Notes under the pieces: generated by a model
Seen by the model: only the letters and a program-made list of their open reading frames with translations
What the model was told of the DNA's origin: nothing
Database searches by the model: none
Shown here: positions 9,069 through 17,844 of the stretch, one piece after another
How positions within the stretch are numbered: the first letter of the stretch is position 1
Layout: each line of letters starts with the position of its first letter
Program-made: the position numbers and the translations under genes
From: Brenneria corticis
GTDB lineage: Bacteria > Pseudomonadota > Gammaproteobacteria > Enterobacterales > Enterobacteriaceae
Assembly: GCF_003115855.1 (NCBI RefSeq)
Contig: NZ_KZ819086.1
Location: forward strand, 1 to 64,000
Reading direction: 5' to 3'
Length of the DNA: 64,000 nucleotides

Positions 9069-10244
9069 TTAACCGGCATTAGCCTGAATGATGTCGCTAA
9101 TCATTTTATCGACCGGCGCGAGATCCAGCGCCAGCGCATCGCTTTGATAAGCCGGGGCGCCGCGCGGGGTTTCCGCCAGCGCTTTGCCCTCGGTATCGGC
9201 GGTATCGACGTTAACCAGCGCGGACAGGCCGATGCGCAGCGGATGCTCGGCGATCTGCCGCGGGTCCAGCTCGATGCGAACCGGCAGCCGCTGTACGACT
9301 TTTATCCAGTTGCCGGTGGCGTTCTGCGCCGGAAGCAGGGAAAAGGCGCTGCCGGTTCCCATATCCAGACCCACCACTTTGCCCTGATAAACCACATCGT
9401 CGCCGTAGATATCCGCGATAACGGTGGCGGGTTGACCAATGCGCATATTGGCTAATTGCGTCTCTTTAAAGTTGGCGTCAACCCACAGATGATCGGCGGG
9501 CACCACGGCCATCAGCGCGGAGGTGGTGGCGATTCTGGCGCCGACCTGAACGCTGCGGCGCGAAACGTAGCCGTTGACCGGACTGACGATTTTTGTCCGC
9601 TGCAAGGCCAGCCAGGCGTCGCGCATTTCCGCCGCCGCCTGTTGCACCGCCGGCTGCTGCGCCAATGGGGTAGTCAGGATCATGGCCTGATTAGCCTGAT
9701 ATTGCTGTTTCGCCACTTCCAGCGAGGCTCTGGCGCCGGCTACGGCATCCTGGGCGTGCTGGACTTCTTCACGACCGATGGCGTTCACATTGCCCAGGGT
9801 TTCACGGCGCTTTAAATCACTCAGCGCTTTATTCAGCTCGGTCTGACGCAGCTCAATATTCGCCTGATACTGTTTGCTGTTAATGATTAACTGATGCGTT
9901 TGGCGCACGCTGTTGGCCAGCGCCGTTCTGGCTCGGGAAAAAGCCTGCTGGGCATCCGTCGGGTCCAGTTCCACCAGAACGTCGCCCTGCTTAACAAAGT
10001 CGGTATTATCGACATTCACGCGGGTGACGCTGCCGGTCACCTGCGACATGATCTGAATCTGATTGCCCGCGATGTAGGCATCATCGGTGCTCTGGTGATG
10101 TCTGAGGATCAGAAACCAGTAAATAAACCAGATGCAGCCCAGGACGATAAAAATAAAGGTCAACAGCGTCAGGATCCGTTTGCGCTGTCTTTTCTTGTTT
10201 TTGCGGGCTGGCTGCGGTGCCTGATTTTCCACATTTTCACTCAT
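9069..10244 (-). CDS. emrA: multidrug efflux membrane fusion protein EmrA
   Basis: Periplasmic adaptor linking EmrB to an outer membrane channel. The 391 residues start with a short basic cytoplasmic tail, then one transmembrane helix (about 24-46), a biotinyl-lipoyl-like half (DDAYIAGNQIQIMSQVTGSV), a long helical hairpin (about 110-220) and the second lipoyl half (IVSPVNGYVSRRSVQVG). A longer frame exists upstream, but the ATG at 10244 gives the E. coli-like start and is preceded by GAAGAGAG. It lies between emrR (151 bp) and emrB (17 bp). Confidence 0.95.
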   Translation of the reverse strand: MSENVENQAPQPARKNKKRQRKRILTLLTFIFIVLGCIWFIYWFLILRHHQSTDDAYIAGNQIQIMSQVTGSVTRVNVDNTDFVKQGDVLVELDPTDAQQAFSRARTALANSVRQTHQLIINSKQYQANIELRQTELNKALSDLKRRETLGNVNAIGREEVQHAQDAVAGARASLEVAKQQYQANQAMILTTPLAQQPAVQQAAAEMRDAWLALQRTKIVSPVNGYVSRRSVQVGARIATTSALMAVVPADHLWVDANFKETQLANMRIGQPATVIADIYGDDVVYQGKVVGLDMGTGSAFSLLPAQNATGNWIKVVQRLPVRIELDPRQIAEHPLRIGLSALVNVDTADTEGKALAETPRGAPAYQSDALALDLAPVDKMISDIIQANAG

Positions 10245-10395
10245 GGTGTTCTCTCTTCTTGTTCTCTTTTTTGCCTGGTCTGCAAAGTAAACGGCGTTTC
10301 TGGTGACAGACATTAGCGGCCCGATGCGATGAGCATTGGGATATTTCAGGTATAGTGAAGGTAATGTGATTATTTTTTATTTTAAAATCAATGAA

Positions 10396-10911
10396 TTACA
10401 TTTCTTCTCTTGCGTCCATTTCATCCAGACGGGTCAGCAGCTTGCGCATTAATGTTTCAAGCCGTTTTTGCTCATCGACGCTGAGCGTGGACCAGAGGAA
10501 ATGCAGGCTTTTATGCTGCGGAGGAAGCAACTGACCCAGGAAGTTCTTGCCCTCTTCGGTCATATGCAAATGCAGGCAACGCCGGTCGCTATTGCTTTCA
10601 CGTCTTTCTATCCAGCCTCTTTTCTCCAGATCGTCGGCAATGCGCGTGGCGTTGGTACGTGACGACCCCAGCGCGGCGCTGAGTTCCGAAGGTTGGATAC
10701 TGTAAGATTCCTGTGATTCCAGGGTGATTAATGCCATGAACAAGGTTTCGTTAATATTTTGTTCTTTAAGCATTTTATTTCTGTGTTCCAGTATCTTGCT
10801 CTGCATGTGCATGCATAAACGCAACAGCAAAACCTCCTGATACGGGAAGTCGGGTTTACGTGAAGCACGCAGGCTTAGCATTTTTTCTATTGGCGTAAAC
10901 GAACTGTCCAT
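10396..10911 (-). CDS. emrR: MarR-family repressor EmrR (MprA)
   Basis: Drug-sensing winged-helix repressor of emrRAB. The 171 residues begin MDSSFTPIEKML as in E. coli MprA (176) and contain the MarR winged helix: ALGSSRTNATRIADDLEKRGW as the recognition helix and RRESNSDRRCLHLHMTEEG as the wing. An in-frame extension of 28 codons upstream is rejected because homologues start at MDSSF. It is the first gene of the emr operon. The 151-bp gap to emrA is larger than usual inside an operon and has no gene. Confidence 0.95.
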   Translation of the reverse strand: MDSSFTPIEKMLSLRASRKPDFPYQEVLLLRLCMHMQSKILEHRNKMLKEQNINETLFMALITLESQESYSIQPSELSAALGSSRTNATRIADDLEKRGWIERRESNSDRRCLHLHMTEEGKNFLGQLLPPQHKSLHFLWSTLSVDEQKRLETLMRKLLTRLDEMDAREEM

Positions 10912-11049
10912 CTTGGTATTAACCTCATTAATCACGGCCAGTATAGTAACGAAAGTTACTACTTGGGTAAACGGTATTAGGTTAGACAAGCTCACTTAAT
11001 ATGTGACAGAAAGTAAGCGCCGAGCCGGCGAGAGTGGGGAAAAAAACTT

Positions 11050-11110
11050 CCGGGAGAAGTTTTTGACGTCGCGCAGCGATGGCCCGCAAGGGTGGCCGCC
11101 AGGGATGGCA
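11050..11110 (-). repeat. dispersed module similar to the rRNA T1-T2 spacer
   Basis: CCGGGAGAAG, GCGCAGCGATGGCCCG and GGGTGGCCGCCAGGGA occur in the same order and spacing as in 399-465. It lies in the 268-bp gap between emrR and ygaH, which holds no gene. The strand given is that of the neighbouring genes; the blocks themselves read in the plus direction at both sites. Confidence 0.6.
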
Positions 11111-11179
11111 GGTCACAATAAAACCCGCTGCCATAAAGGCTAATATCATGATGTTAGAGAATAACCGTGGGCGGGGGAA

Positions 11180-11509
11180 TCAGAATAATTTGATTGCGAT
11201 TCCGTAACAAAATGCGCCAAGCAGGGTAGAAAATACGATACTGCGGGTTTTATAAAAGCAAACCGTCAGCGTGGCGAATCCGACCAGCGTAGGCAGCAGT
11301 TTTTCGGCGTTTCTGAGGATATCCGGTACGCTGGAGACGATCAGCAGGGCGCAAATCGAGGCGATGCCGATGCTGTCGAGCAGCAGGGCGGTCCTGTCGC
11401 GCTGCAAAGAGCCGGAGGCGCGGGAAGAGCCCAGACGCAGCGGCAGATAACGGAATAGGTAATTAACCAGGCCGACAAGCAGCCCGATAAGGATAATTTG
11501 CGTACTCAT
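11180..11509 (-). CDS. ygaH: L-valine exporter small subunit YgaH (AzlD family)
   Basis: Small membrane protein of 109 residues with about three to four hydrophobic helices, typical of the AzlD/LIV-E small subunit that works with YgaZ to export valine and other branched-chain amino acids. The start is set by the 4-bp ATGA overlap with the ygaZ stop, a translational coupling arrangement. A much longer frame upstream is antisense noise. The order ygaZ, ygaH, emrR is that of E. coli. Confidence 0.9.
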   Translation of the reverse strand: MSTQIILIGLLVGLVNYLFRYLPLRLGSSRASGSLQRDRTALLLDSIGIASICALLIVSSVPDILRNAEKLLPTLVGFATLTVCFYKTRSIVFSTLLGAFCYGIAIKLF

Positions 11510-12255
11510 AAATGTTCCCGCGTGGCTGGGGCGGGCTGCAAAAGCGCAGCCAGACACCCCCCGCCGATGCCGATCAGAATAGCCGCCGGTATGGATGAAA
11601 GCAGCAGACCGAGCAGCGCGCCCCCTAAAGCGCCGATAACCACCAGACTTTGTCGGCGTTTGAATGACGCCAGCAGGAAACTGAGAAAAAGGGCCGGCAG
11701 CATAAAAGAGAGCGCGGCTTCCACCGCCGGGTAATCGTTCAGCGGACCGTTGCCGAACAGGGCGCCGATAATGGTGCCTATGGCCCATGACAGCCATGCG
11801 CAAAGCGCGACGCCAAGCATCCAGTTTTCCGACCAGCGGCGGTTATTGCGCGCCAGCCGGGCGATGGCGGCGGCAAAGACTTCGTCCGTCAGACCGAAAG
11901 CCCATAGCGCCGTTTTACCGGTGGGAAGCCGCTGCAAAATACGGTGGCGCAATGTCGGTCCGTAGAGTACGTGACGGACATCCATCGCCATCACCGTCAG
12001 GGCGGCGACCCATATGGACATGCCGGCGCTGAGCAGCGCGGTGATCACGAACTGGCTGGCGCCGGCATAAATAATGCAGGACAGAAAAATCCCCTCCAGC
12101 GGCGTGAAACCCAGCTTGACGGCATTCATGCCAAAAGCGAATGCCACCGGCAGATAGCCCACGACAATGGGCAGGCTGTCAAACACCCCTTCGCCGAATG
12201 AGGCGGCGGCGCGTGGGGATAGGTCGGAAAGCTTCTGCTGCTCTGGTGTATTCAC
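11506..12255 (-). CDS. ygaZ: L-valine exporter large subunit YgaZ (AzlC family)
   Basis: Branched-chain amino acid exporter of the LIV-E family. It contains the AzlC signature IIYAGASQFV, AMDVRHVLYGPTLRHRI and FGLTDEVFAAAIARLARNNRRW, all as in E. coli YgaZ (245 residues), plus six to seven hydrophobic helices. The start is uncertain: a GTG at 12255 gives 249 residues and is used here; an in-frame TTG at 12288 would give 260. Neither has a good ribosome site. It overlaps ygaH by 4 bp. Confidence 0.88.
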   Translation of the reverse strand: MNTPEQQKLSDLSPRAAASFGEGVFDSLPIVVGYLPVAFAFGMNAVKLGFTPLEGIFLSCIIYAGASQFVITALLSAGMSIWVAALTVMAMDVRHVLYGPTLRHRILQRLPTGKTALWAFGLTDEVFAAAIARLARNNRRWSENWMLGVALCAWLSWAIGTIIGALFGNGPLNDYPAVEAALSFMLPALFLSFLLASFKRRQSLVVIGALGGALLGLLLSSIPAAILIGIGGGCLAALLQPAPATREHL

Positions 12256-12458
12256 TGTGCGCTCAGACGTTGATGGCCGGGTTGACAACGGACTGATAAC
12301 ACTACCAAAACGCCGTCAAGATATCACGCTTTGTCTACGGGGCCGATGAGGTTCAACCGGCGGATGGGTCATCCGCTGTCGGATTTTCATAGCGGCGTCC
12401 CTGCCGTGGCTAAGATGGCATATGCCAGCAGAGATTGCAGGATCGTGGCGATAGGGGG

Positions 12459-12522
12459 TTAATGCCCCCTCCCGGCCTCCCCCTTGCCAGGGGGAGGAGC
12501 TTACTTGCTCCCTCCCCTGCGA
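12459..12522 (+). repeat. GC-rich palindromic dispersed repeat, copy 1
   Basis: Contains the hairpin CCTCCCCCTTGCCAGGGGGAGG and then GCTCCCTCCCCTGCGA. An inverted second copy lies at 58998-59060. It sits in the 315-bp gap between proX and ygaZ, otherwise without a gene; a related GGGCGGGGTGGGG tail continues to about 12545 here but not at the second copy. Confidence 0.8.
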
Positions 12523-12570
12523 AGGGAAAGGGCGGGGTGGGGTCAGGCCGCGAAGGTGGGTGCGTAACGC

Positions 12571-13572
12571 TTATTTAGCCGCTTCGGCCGCGGTTTTCAC
12601 CCAGCCGTCAAATTCCTGCTGGTGAGCGTTGATCCAGGCATCGACATGGCGTTTGATATCCTGTTCCGAACTTTCGCCGTTATACATGCGCAGGTTTTGC
12701 GCATTGATATCGTTCAGCGGCAGTTTTATGGTGGCGAACAGCTTGGCGGCCGCCGGGTTCTGCTCCGCCCATTGTTTATTGGCGGCGATGCGGATATCGG
12801 TGGGCGGGAAACCATAATCCTTACCGTTAGGCAGGCGGGTGTGGTTGCGGTCTTCCACGCCTTGTTGAGCGGAAAACGGCACTTGCAGCCAGATAACGTC
12901 CTTGCCCGGCACCAGCACGTTGCTTACCCAGTATGGCGTCCAGGTGTAATACAGAATGGGTTTGCCTTCTTTATAACGCGACAGCGTATCGGCCATCAGG
13001 GCGGCGTAATTACCCTGATTTTGTTCTACCGCGTCGGTTAACCCATAGGCTTTAAGATGATAGTTGATGGCCGCCTCGCAGCCCCAGCCGGGATTACAGC
13101 CGGTCATGTCGGCTTTGCCGTTGCCGTTGATGTCAAACAGTTTGGCGATGTCGGGATCTTTCAACTGTTCGATATTGGTGATGTGGTATTTTTCCGCCGT
13201 TTTCTTATCGATGAGGTAGCCTTGCGCGGCGTTATTGACGTAGGTGCTGCGAATGAATTTGGCGTCGCCGCCGGCGGCTTGATACATGTCGTCGTGCAGG
13301 GGAACCCAACTGGTGGATAAGAACGTAGCGTCGCCGTTGGCGACGGAGGTGTAAGCGACATTGTAATCCACTTCCTGCGGCGGATTGACTTGATAGCCGA
13401 GTTTTTCCAGCGCCCGACTAATCAGCAATGTTTGAAACGTTTCTTCGGAAATGGTGCTTTTGACCGGCGTCACCGTCACGCCCTTACCGGGTAACTCTGT
13501 ATCGGCGGCGTAAAGCGGCGCGTGTAGCAGCGCGGTCATCAGGGCTGCGGTCCAGATTTTTGTGTTACACAT
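12571..13572 (-). CDS. proX: glycine betaine-binding protein ProX, second copy
   Basis: Periplasmic binding protein of the ProU osmoprotectant importer. The 333 residues have a signal peptide ending near YAAD (22-23) and the ProX fold. The three tryptophans that form the betaine box in E. coli ProX (W65, W140, W188 of the mature protein) are all kept, at W89 (TSWVPLH), W163 (NPGWGCE) and W211 (YYTWTPYW). It is a tandem paralogue of the adjacent proX at 13705-14709, at the distal end of the proVWX cluster. It differs around the ligand box (STSWV against AVNWD), so a shifted substrate range is possible but not shown. Confidence 0.92.
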   Translation of the reverse strand: MCNTKIWTAALMTALLHAPLYAADTELPGKGVTVTPVKSTISEETFQTLLISRALEKLGYQVNPPQEVDYNVAYTSVANGDATFLSTSWVPLHDDMYQAAGGDAKFIRSTYVNNAAQGYLIDKKTAEKYHITNIEQLKDPDIAKLFDINGNGKADMTGCNPGWGCEAAINYHLKAYGLTDAVEQNQGNYAALMADTLSRYKEGKPILYYTWTPYWVSNVLVPGKDVIWLQVPFSAQQGVEDRNHTRLPNGKDYGFPPTDIRIAANKQWAEQNPAAAKLFATIKLPLNDINAQNLRMYNGESSEQDIKRHVDAWINAHQQEFDGWVKTAAEAAK

Positions 13573-13652
13573 AATTACTCCCTCCTCTTACTCTAGTCGC
13601 GTAGGTATTACCATGTTGAACAGGAAAGACGGTTTCGATCGGGGGATGGATA

Positions 13653-13674
13653 AAAGGCGGCGAAAACCGCCTTT
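13653..13674 (-). terminator. hairpin between the two proX genes
   Basis: AAAGGCGG and CCGCCTTT form an 8-bp stem with a 6-nt loop; on the minus strand CTTTTATCC follows. It lies just after the first proX and could end or attenuate the proVWX transcript before the second copy. Confidence 0.75.
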
Positions 13675-13704
13675 CGGAGAGTGGCAGACGTGCGGTGTCC
13701 GCGC

Positions 13705-14709
13705 TTATTTAGCCGCTTCGGTCGCGGTTTTCACCCAGCCGTCAAATACCTGCTGGTGAGCCTTGATCCAACTGTCGGCGTGGCGCTCGATATCCCGTTC
13801 GGAATTTTCGCCGTTATGCATACGCAGGTTTTGCGCATTGATATCGGCCAGCGGCAGCTTCATGATGGAGAACAGCTTGGCCGCTGCGGGGTTCTTTTCC
13901 GCCCAGGCCTTGTTGGCGACAATTCTCATATTATTGACCGGGAAGCCATAATCGACCCCGCTGGGCAGCTTGGTGCTGGTACCTTCCTGTTTGCCCGGCA
14001 GGGAAGAGAAGGGAACCTGTAGCCATACCACATCTTTTCCCGGCACCAACACGTTGCTCACCCAGTACGGCGTCCAGGTGTAATACAGAATCGGTTTGCC
14101 TTCTTTATAGCGCGTGATGGTATCGGCGAGCATGGCGGCGTAATTACCCTGGTTGTGATCAACCGTATTGGTCAGCCCATAGGCTTGCAGGTGGTGGTTA
14201 ATCATCGCTTCACAGCCCCAGCCGGGGTTACAGCCGGTCAGGTCGGCTTTGCCGTCGCCGTTGGCGTCAAACAGCTTGGCGATTTTGGGATCTTTCAACT
14301 GCTCGACGTTGGTGATCTTGTACTGTTCGGCGGTCTTTTTATCGATCAGATAACCCTGAGCCGCATTGGCGATATATACGCCCTGCCGGTAGAATTTGGC
14401 GTCGCCGCCCGCGGCCTGATATTGGTCGGCATGCAGCGGATCCCAGTTGACGGCGAGAAAGGTCGCGTCACCCCCCGCGACAGAGGCAAAAGCCACGTTA
14501 TAATCCACTTCACGAATAGGCTGTACGTCGTAGCCCAGTTTCTCCAGCGCTTTGTTGACCAGCACCGTCTGGAAGGCTTCTTCGGAGATGGTGCTCTGCA
14601 ACGGTACGACCGTCACGCCTTTACCAGGCTGCTCGGTATCGGCGGCGAAAAGCGGCGTGCTCAGCAGCGCGGTTGTCAGGGCGGCGGCCCAGATTTTTGT
14701 CTTGAACAT
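13705..14709 (-). CDS. proX: glycine betaine-binding protein ProX, first copy
   Basis: Periplasmic glycine betaine/proline betaine receptor for ProVW. The 334 residues carry a signal peptide (1-22) and match E. coli ProX closely (KLGYDVQPIREVDYNVAF, NPGWGCEAMINHHLQAYGLTN). Betaine-box tryptophans are W89, W164 and W212. The ATG at 14709 is chosen over an upstream in-frame start because the signal peptide begins there. It is 105 bp after proW, in the normal proVWX position; the second copy follows after a hairpin. Confidence 0.95.
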   Translation of the reverse strand: MFKTKIWAAALTTALLSTPLFAADTEQPGKGVTVVPLQSTISEEAFQTVLVNKALEKLGYDVQPIREVDYNVAFASVAGGDATFLAVNWDPLHADQYQAAGGDAKFYRQGVYIANAAQGYLIDKKTAEQYKITNVEQLKDPKIAKLFDANGDGKADLTGCNPGWGCEAMINHHLQAYGLTNTVDHNQGNYAAMLADTITRYKEGKPILYYTWTPYWVSNVLVPGKDVVWLQVPFSSLPGKQEGTSTKLPSGVDYGFPVNNMRIVANKAWAEKNPAAAKLFSIMKLPLADINAQNLRMHNGENSERDIERHADSWIKAHQQVFDGWVKTATEAAK

Positions 14710-14813
14710 AGTTATTTCCTCGTTCTCTGTTTTAGTCGCGCAGGTTTTATCTGTCGGTCTAATCGTCGATGGATCCGTTGCCCGCCCTGGGCCGGGCAAC
14801 GGACGCATAGCGG

Positions 14814-16052
14814 TTATTTTTTGATGAAAGGGCGGGTAACCAGACCGATGGGGCCGGTGCTATACCAGCTCTTATTGCCTTTGCTGCGTCTGTCGCGACC
14901 CAACGATTGAGTCAGGCGGTCAAGGATGATGGCCAGAATAACGATACCCACGCCGCCGACGGCCGCCAGGCCCATATCCAGGCGCCCGATGCCGCGCAGC
15001 ACCATTTGGCCTAAACCGCCCACGGCGATCATTGAAGCGATAACCACCATCGACAGCGCCAGCATCAACGTCTGGTTCACGCCCGCCATGATGGTCGGCA
15101 TCGCCAGCGGCAGCTGAACTTTAAACAGCATCTGCCGGGGGCTGGCGCCAAAGGATTCGGCGGCCTCAATCAGATCCGCCGGCACCTGACGGATGCCCAG
15201 AATGGTCAGGCGAATAATCGGCGGCAGGGCAAAGATGATGGTGACCACCACCCCCGGCACGTTACCGATCCCGAACAGCATGACGATCGGCACCAGATAG
15301 ACAAAGGCCGGGGTGGTCTGCATCGCATCCAGCAACGGCCGGATGACTTTGGCCGCTCGCTCGCTGCGCGCCAGCCAGATCCCCATCGGCAGCCCGATCA
15401 GCACGCAGAAGAACAGGGCGGTCAGCACCAGCGCCAGAGTGACCATCGCCTGCGACCATGCGCCGATGGCGCCGATAATGATCAGCGATATCAGCGTGGC
15501 GACGCCCATGCCCAGGCTGGACATCTGCCAGGCGATCAGCGCGAACACCACGATGGCGATCGGCGCCGGCATGCCGAGCAGAAACTGTTGGAAACCGCTG
15601 AGGATGAAATCGACCGGGACGCGAATGCCCTGAAACAGCGGTCTGAAATTCACCACCACCCAGTCGATGCCGTTGGTTACCCAGTGGTCCAGCGGAATCA
15701 GCGTATCTTTGAACGGATCGAGCAGGCTGAAATGTTCAGGCTCGGCCGGCGGGGCGCTGCTCAGCCAGTCGCTGCCGGACGAGGCCGCATCGGAGGGCGC
15801 GGTGCCCCAGGCATCCGCGCCGTCGGCGGGAGCAGCATCCTGAGGCGTGGACCAGGGATCGCTCTGCCCGCCGGCGTCAGGGGCCGGGGCGTTCTCTGCC
15901 GGCGGCGTGGATTGTTCCGCCGGCGGCGTATCCTGCTGGGTGGTCGCCCAGGGATCGTTCTGCGCCGCGTTTTCCTGCTGGTTAGCGGCCTGATCGGCGC
16001 CTGGCTGCGGCGCGTTACTGTTTTCCCATGAATCGGGCGTTGATTTACTCAT
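14814..16052 (-). CDS. proW: glycine betaine ABC transporter permease ProW
   Basis: Inner-membrane permease of the ProU system. The 412 residues have a hydrophilic N-terminal segment (1-95) followed by a permease core closely matching E. coli ProW (354 residues), including the EAA loop EAAESFGASPRQMLFKVQLP. The extra length is all in the N-terminus, which has repeated DPW-T units (NDPWATT, SDPWSTP, DAWGTAP) and is rich in Pro, Ala, Gln and Asp. The ATG at 16052 overlaps the proV stop by 8 bp, implying coupled translation. Confidence 0.95.
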   Translation of the reverse strand: MSKSTPDSWENSNAPQPGADQAANQQENAAQNDPWATTQQDTPPAEQSTPPAENAPAPDAGGQSDPWSTPQDAAPADGADAWGTAPSDAASSGSDWLSSAPPAEPEHFSLLDPFKDTLIPLDHWVTNGIDWVVVNFRPLFQGIRVPVDFILSGFQQFLLGMPAPIAIVVFALIAWQMSSLGMGVATLISLIIIGAIGAWSQAMVTLALVLTALFFCVLIGLPMGIWLARSERAAKVIRPLLDAMQTTPAFVYLVPIVMLFGIGNVPGVVVTIIFALPPIIRLTILGIRQVPADLIEAAESFGASPRQMLFKVQLPLAMPTIMAGVNQTLMLALSMVVIASMIAVGGLGQMVLRGIGRLDMGLAAVGGVGIVILAIILDRLTQSLGRDRRSKGNKSWYSTGPIGLVTRPFIKK

Positions 16053-17247
16053 TGGTCGCTCCCTCCTTATCCAGTGCCTGTAGCAGCATTCCCTTGGAAA
16101 TGATGCCGATGTACTCATTGTTTTCACCGACCACAGGGACGGCGCATGGTGCTTGCGCCACCTGGGAGATCAGTTCGTTGAGTGACATATCTGCGGGCAC
16201 GGGAGCCGGATCGGACAACAGCGCGTGTTCCAGCGGCTGTTGCTCCTTCAGGGCCTGTTTCAGTGAATCGATAGAGACGACGCCGATGTATTTCTGGCCG
16301 CGTTCCAGCACGTAGCCGTAATCGCGATCTTCGTCCTGCAGGATTTTCAGCGCCGAGCGCGGTCCGACGCCCGGCGTTTTGCGGATAAGCGTCACCGGAC
16401 GGCGGCGGGCGATATCCTTGGCGCTGAAGACGTGGCTGATGTCCACGCCGCGGAAGAAGGTGCGCACGTAGTCATTGGCCGGGTTGTTGAGAATTTCGTC
16501 CGGCGTGCCGACCTGAATCACTTCGCCGCCGTGCATAATGGCGATACGATCGCCGATGCGCATGGCTTCATCCAGATCGTGCGAGATAAAGACGATGGTG
16601 CGCTGGTTGCGCGATTGCAGCTTGATCAGCTCATCCTGCATTTCGGCGCGGATCAGCGGGTCGAGCGCGGAGAAGGCTTCGTCCATCAGCAGGATGTCGG
16701 GGTCGTTGGCCAACGCCCGCGCCAGCCCGACGCGCTGCCGCATCCCGCCGGACAGTTCATCCGGGTAGGAGGTGGCGTACGCTTCCAGGCCGACCTGTTG
16801 CAGGGCGTTCAGCGCTTTCTGCTCGCGTTCTTCTTTCGCTATCCCCGCCAACTCCATACCGAATGCGGTGTTGTTGAGGATATTCAGATGCGGCATTAAC
16901 GCAAACGACTGAAACACCATACTGATTTTCTTACGCCGCACATCGCGCAGCGCCGTGTCGGATATTTGGGCGATATCTTCGCCATCAATCAGAACCTGAC
17001 CGCGGGTCGGTTCTATCAGACGATTGAGAAGGCGTACCATGGTTGATTTGCCGGAACCGGATAATCCCATGATGACAAATATCTCGCCTTCTTCAATGGC
17101 CAGATTGGCATCTTTCACACCGAGCGTCAGACCCGTTTTTTCAAAAATCTGGTCCTTGCTTAAACCCTTATCTATCAGTTTAAATGCCCGGTTAGGATGC
17201 TCGCCAAATATCTTATAAAGATGCTTTACTTCAAGTTTAATTGCCAT
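16045..17247 (-). CDS. proV: glycine betaine ABC transporter ATPase ProV
   Basis: ATP-binding subunit of the osmoregulated ProU importer. The 400 residues equal E. coli ProV in length. Walker A GLSGSGKST, signature LSGGMRQRVG, Walker B DILLMDEAFSALDP and the H-loop FISHDLDEA are present; the C-terminal part (about 280-400) holds two CBS domains that sense ionic strength in related OpuA-type transporters. It is the first gene of proVWX; a sigma-70-like promoter lies about 70 bp upstream. Confidence 0.97.
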   Translation of the reverse strand: MAIKLEVKHLYKIFGEHPNRAFKLIDKGLSKDQIFEKTGLTLGVKDANLAIEEGEIFVIMGLSGSGKSTMVRLLNRLIEPTRGQVLIDGEDIAQISDTALRDVRRKKISMVFQSFALMPHLNILNNTAFGMELAGIAKEEREQKALNALQQVGLEAYATSYPDELSGGMRQRVGLARALANDPDILLMDEAFSALDPLIRAEMQDELIKLQSRNQRTIVFISHDLDEAMRIGDRIAIMHGGEVIQVGTPDEILNNPANDYVRTFFRGVDISHVFSAKDIARRRPVTLIRKTPGVGPRSALKILQDEDRDYGYVLERGQKYIGVVSIDSLKQALKEQQPLEHALLSDPAPVPADMSLNELISQVAQAPCAVPVVGENNEYIGIISKGMLLQALDKEGATNE

Positions 17248-17316
17248 GAAATTATTGTTTTCCTATGGTCATTTATAATTCTATAGCGCTGTCCTGGTAA
17301 TGATTAAACGCTCTAT

Positions 17317-17344
17317 ACCCTACCATAATCTGATTCTGAGACAA
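17317..17344 (-). promoter_or_regulatory. putative proU promoter
   Basis: On the minus strand TTGTCT (17344-17339) and TAGGGT (17322-17317) are separated by 16 bp, about 70 bp before the proV start. Short spacing and a weak TAGGGT -10 hexamer are in line with what I recall of the osmoregulated E. coli proU P2 promoter. Inferred from sequence only. Confidence 0.55.
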
Positions 17345-17844
17345 CCCCCCCATGCTCTGAATCTGTTGTAACCCTTACATAATAAATAGTGCGATTTTAA
17401 TACTATTATTTTCATATAATTGGATAAGACGACGGATTTTAATATTGGCGCATTTCTAACCTATGTCATTTAAAACAATTGGTTATGAGACCTGTTTTTC
17501 GCGGCGCTCATCCGTGTGAAATAAGCATTTTACTCCTGCCGTCAATTGCCGATTATTGTTTGTTTTATCAATAAACTACGGGCCGATATAATGTTCCGCT
17601 CGGGCCGCGGCGACGGGCCGGTTTGCGGCTAATATAATTTAGGTAAACCGTCGCTATTGCGTTAATTATAGCAAAAATAGACGTGGTGATTTTCTCGCGT
17701 AATTTGATATATGACGCAGGGGCAATTCTGGGGAATATTGCCCGCCGCGGTAGTGTGATTCGGTTAACATTATTCTCCCGCCGCGCAGGCGGATTTTTTA
17801 CCCATTACGGCGTGGAGGGGCAGTGAATATTTCCCGTCATTCGC
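17345..17844. other. AT-rich intergenic region upstream of proU
   Basis: About 500 bp without a convincing gene between the proU promoter and hpxZ. The part from 17380 to 17660 is strongly AT-rich with many A/T tracts, which would suit H-NS-type silencing as known at E. coli proU, but no specific site can be claimed. Confidence 0.4.
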
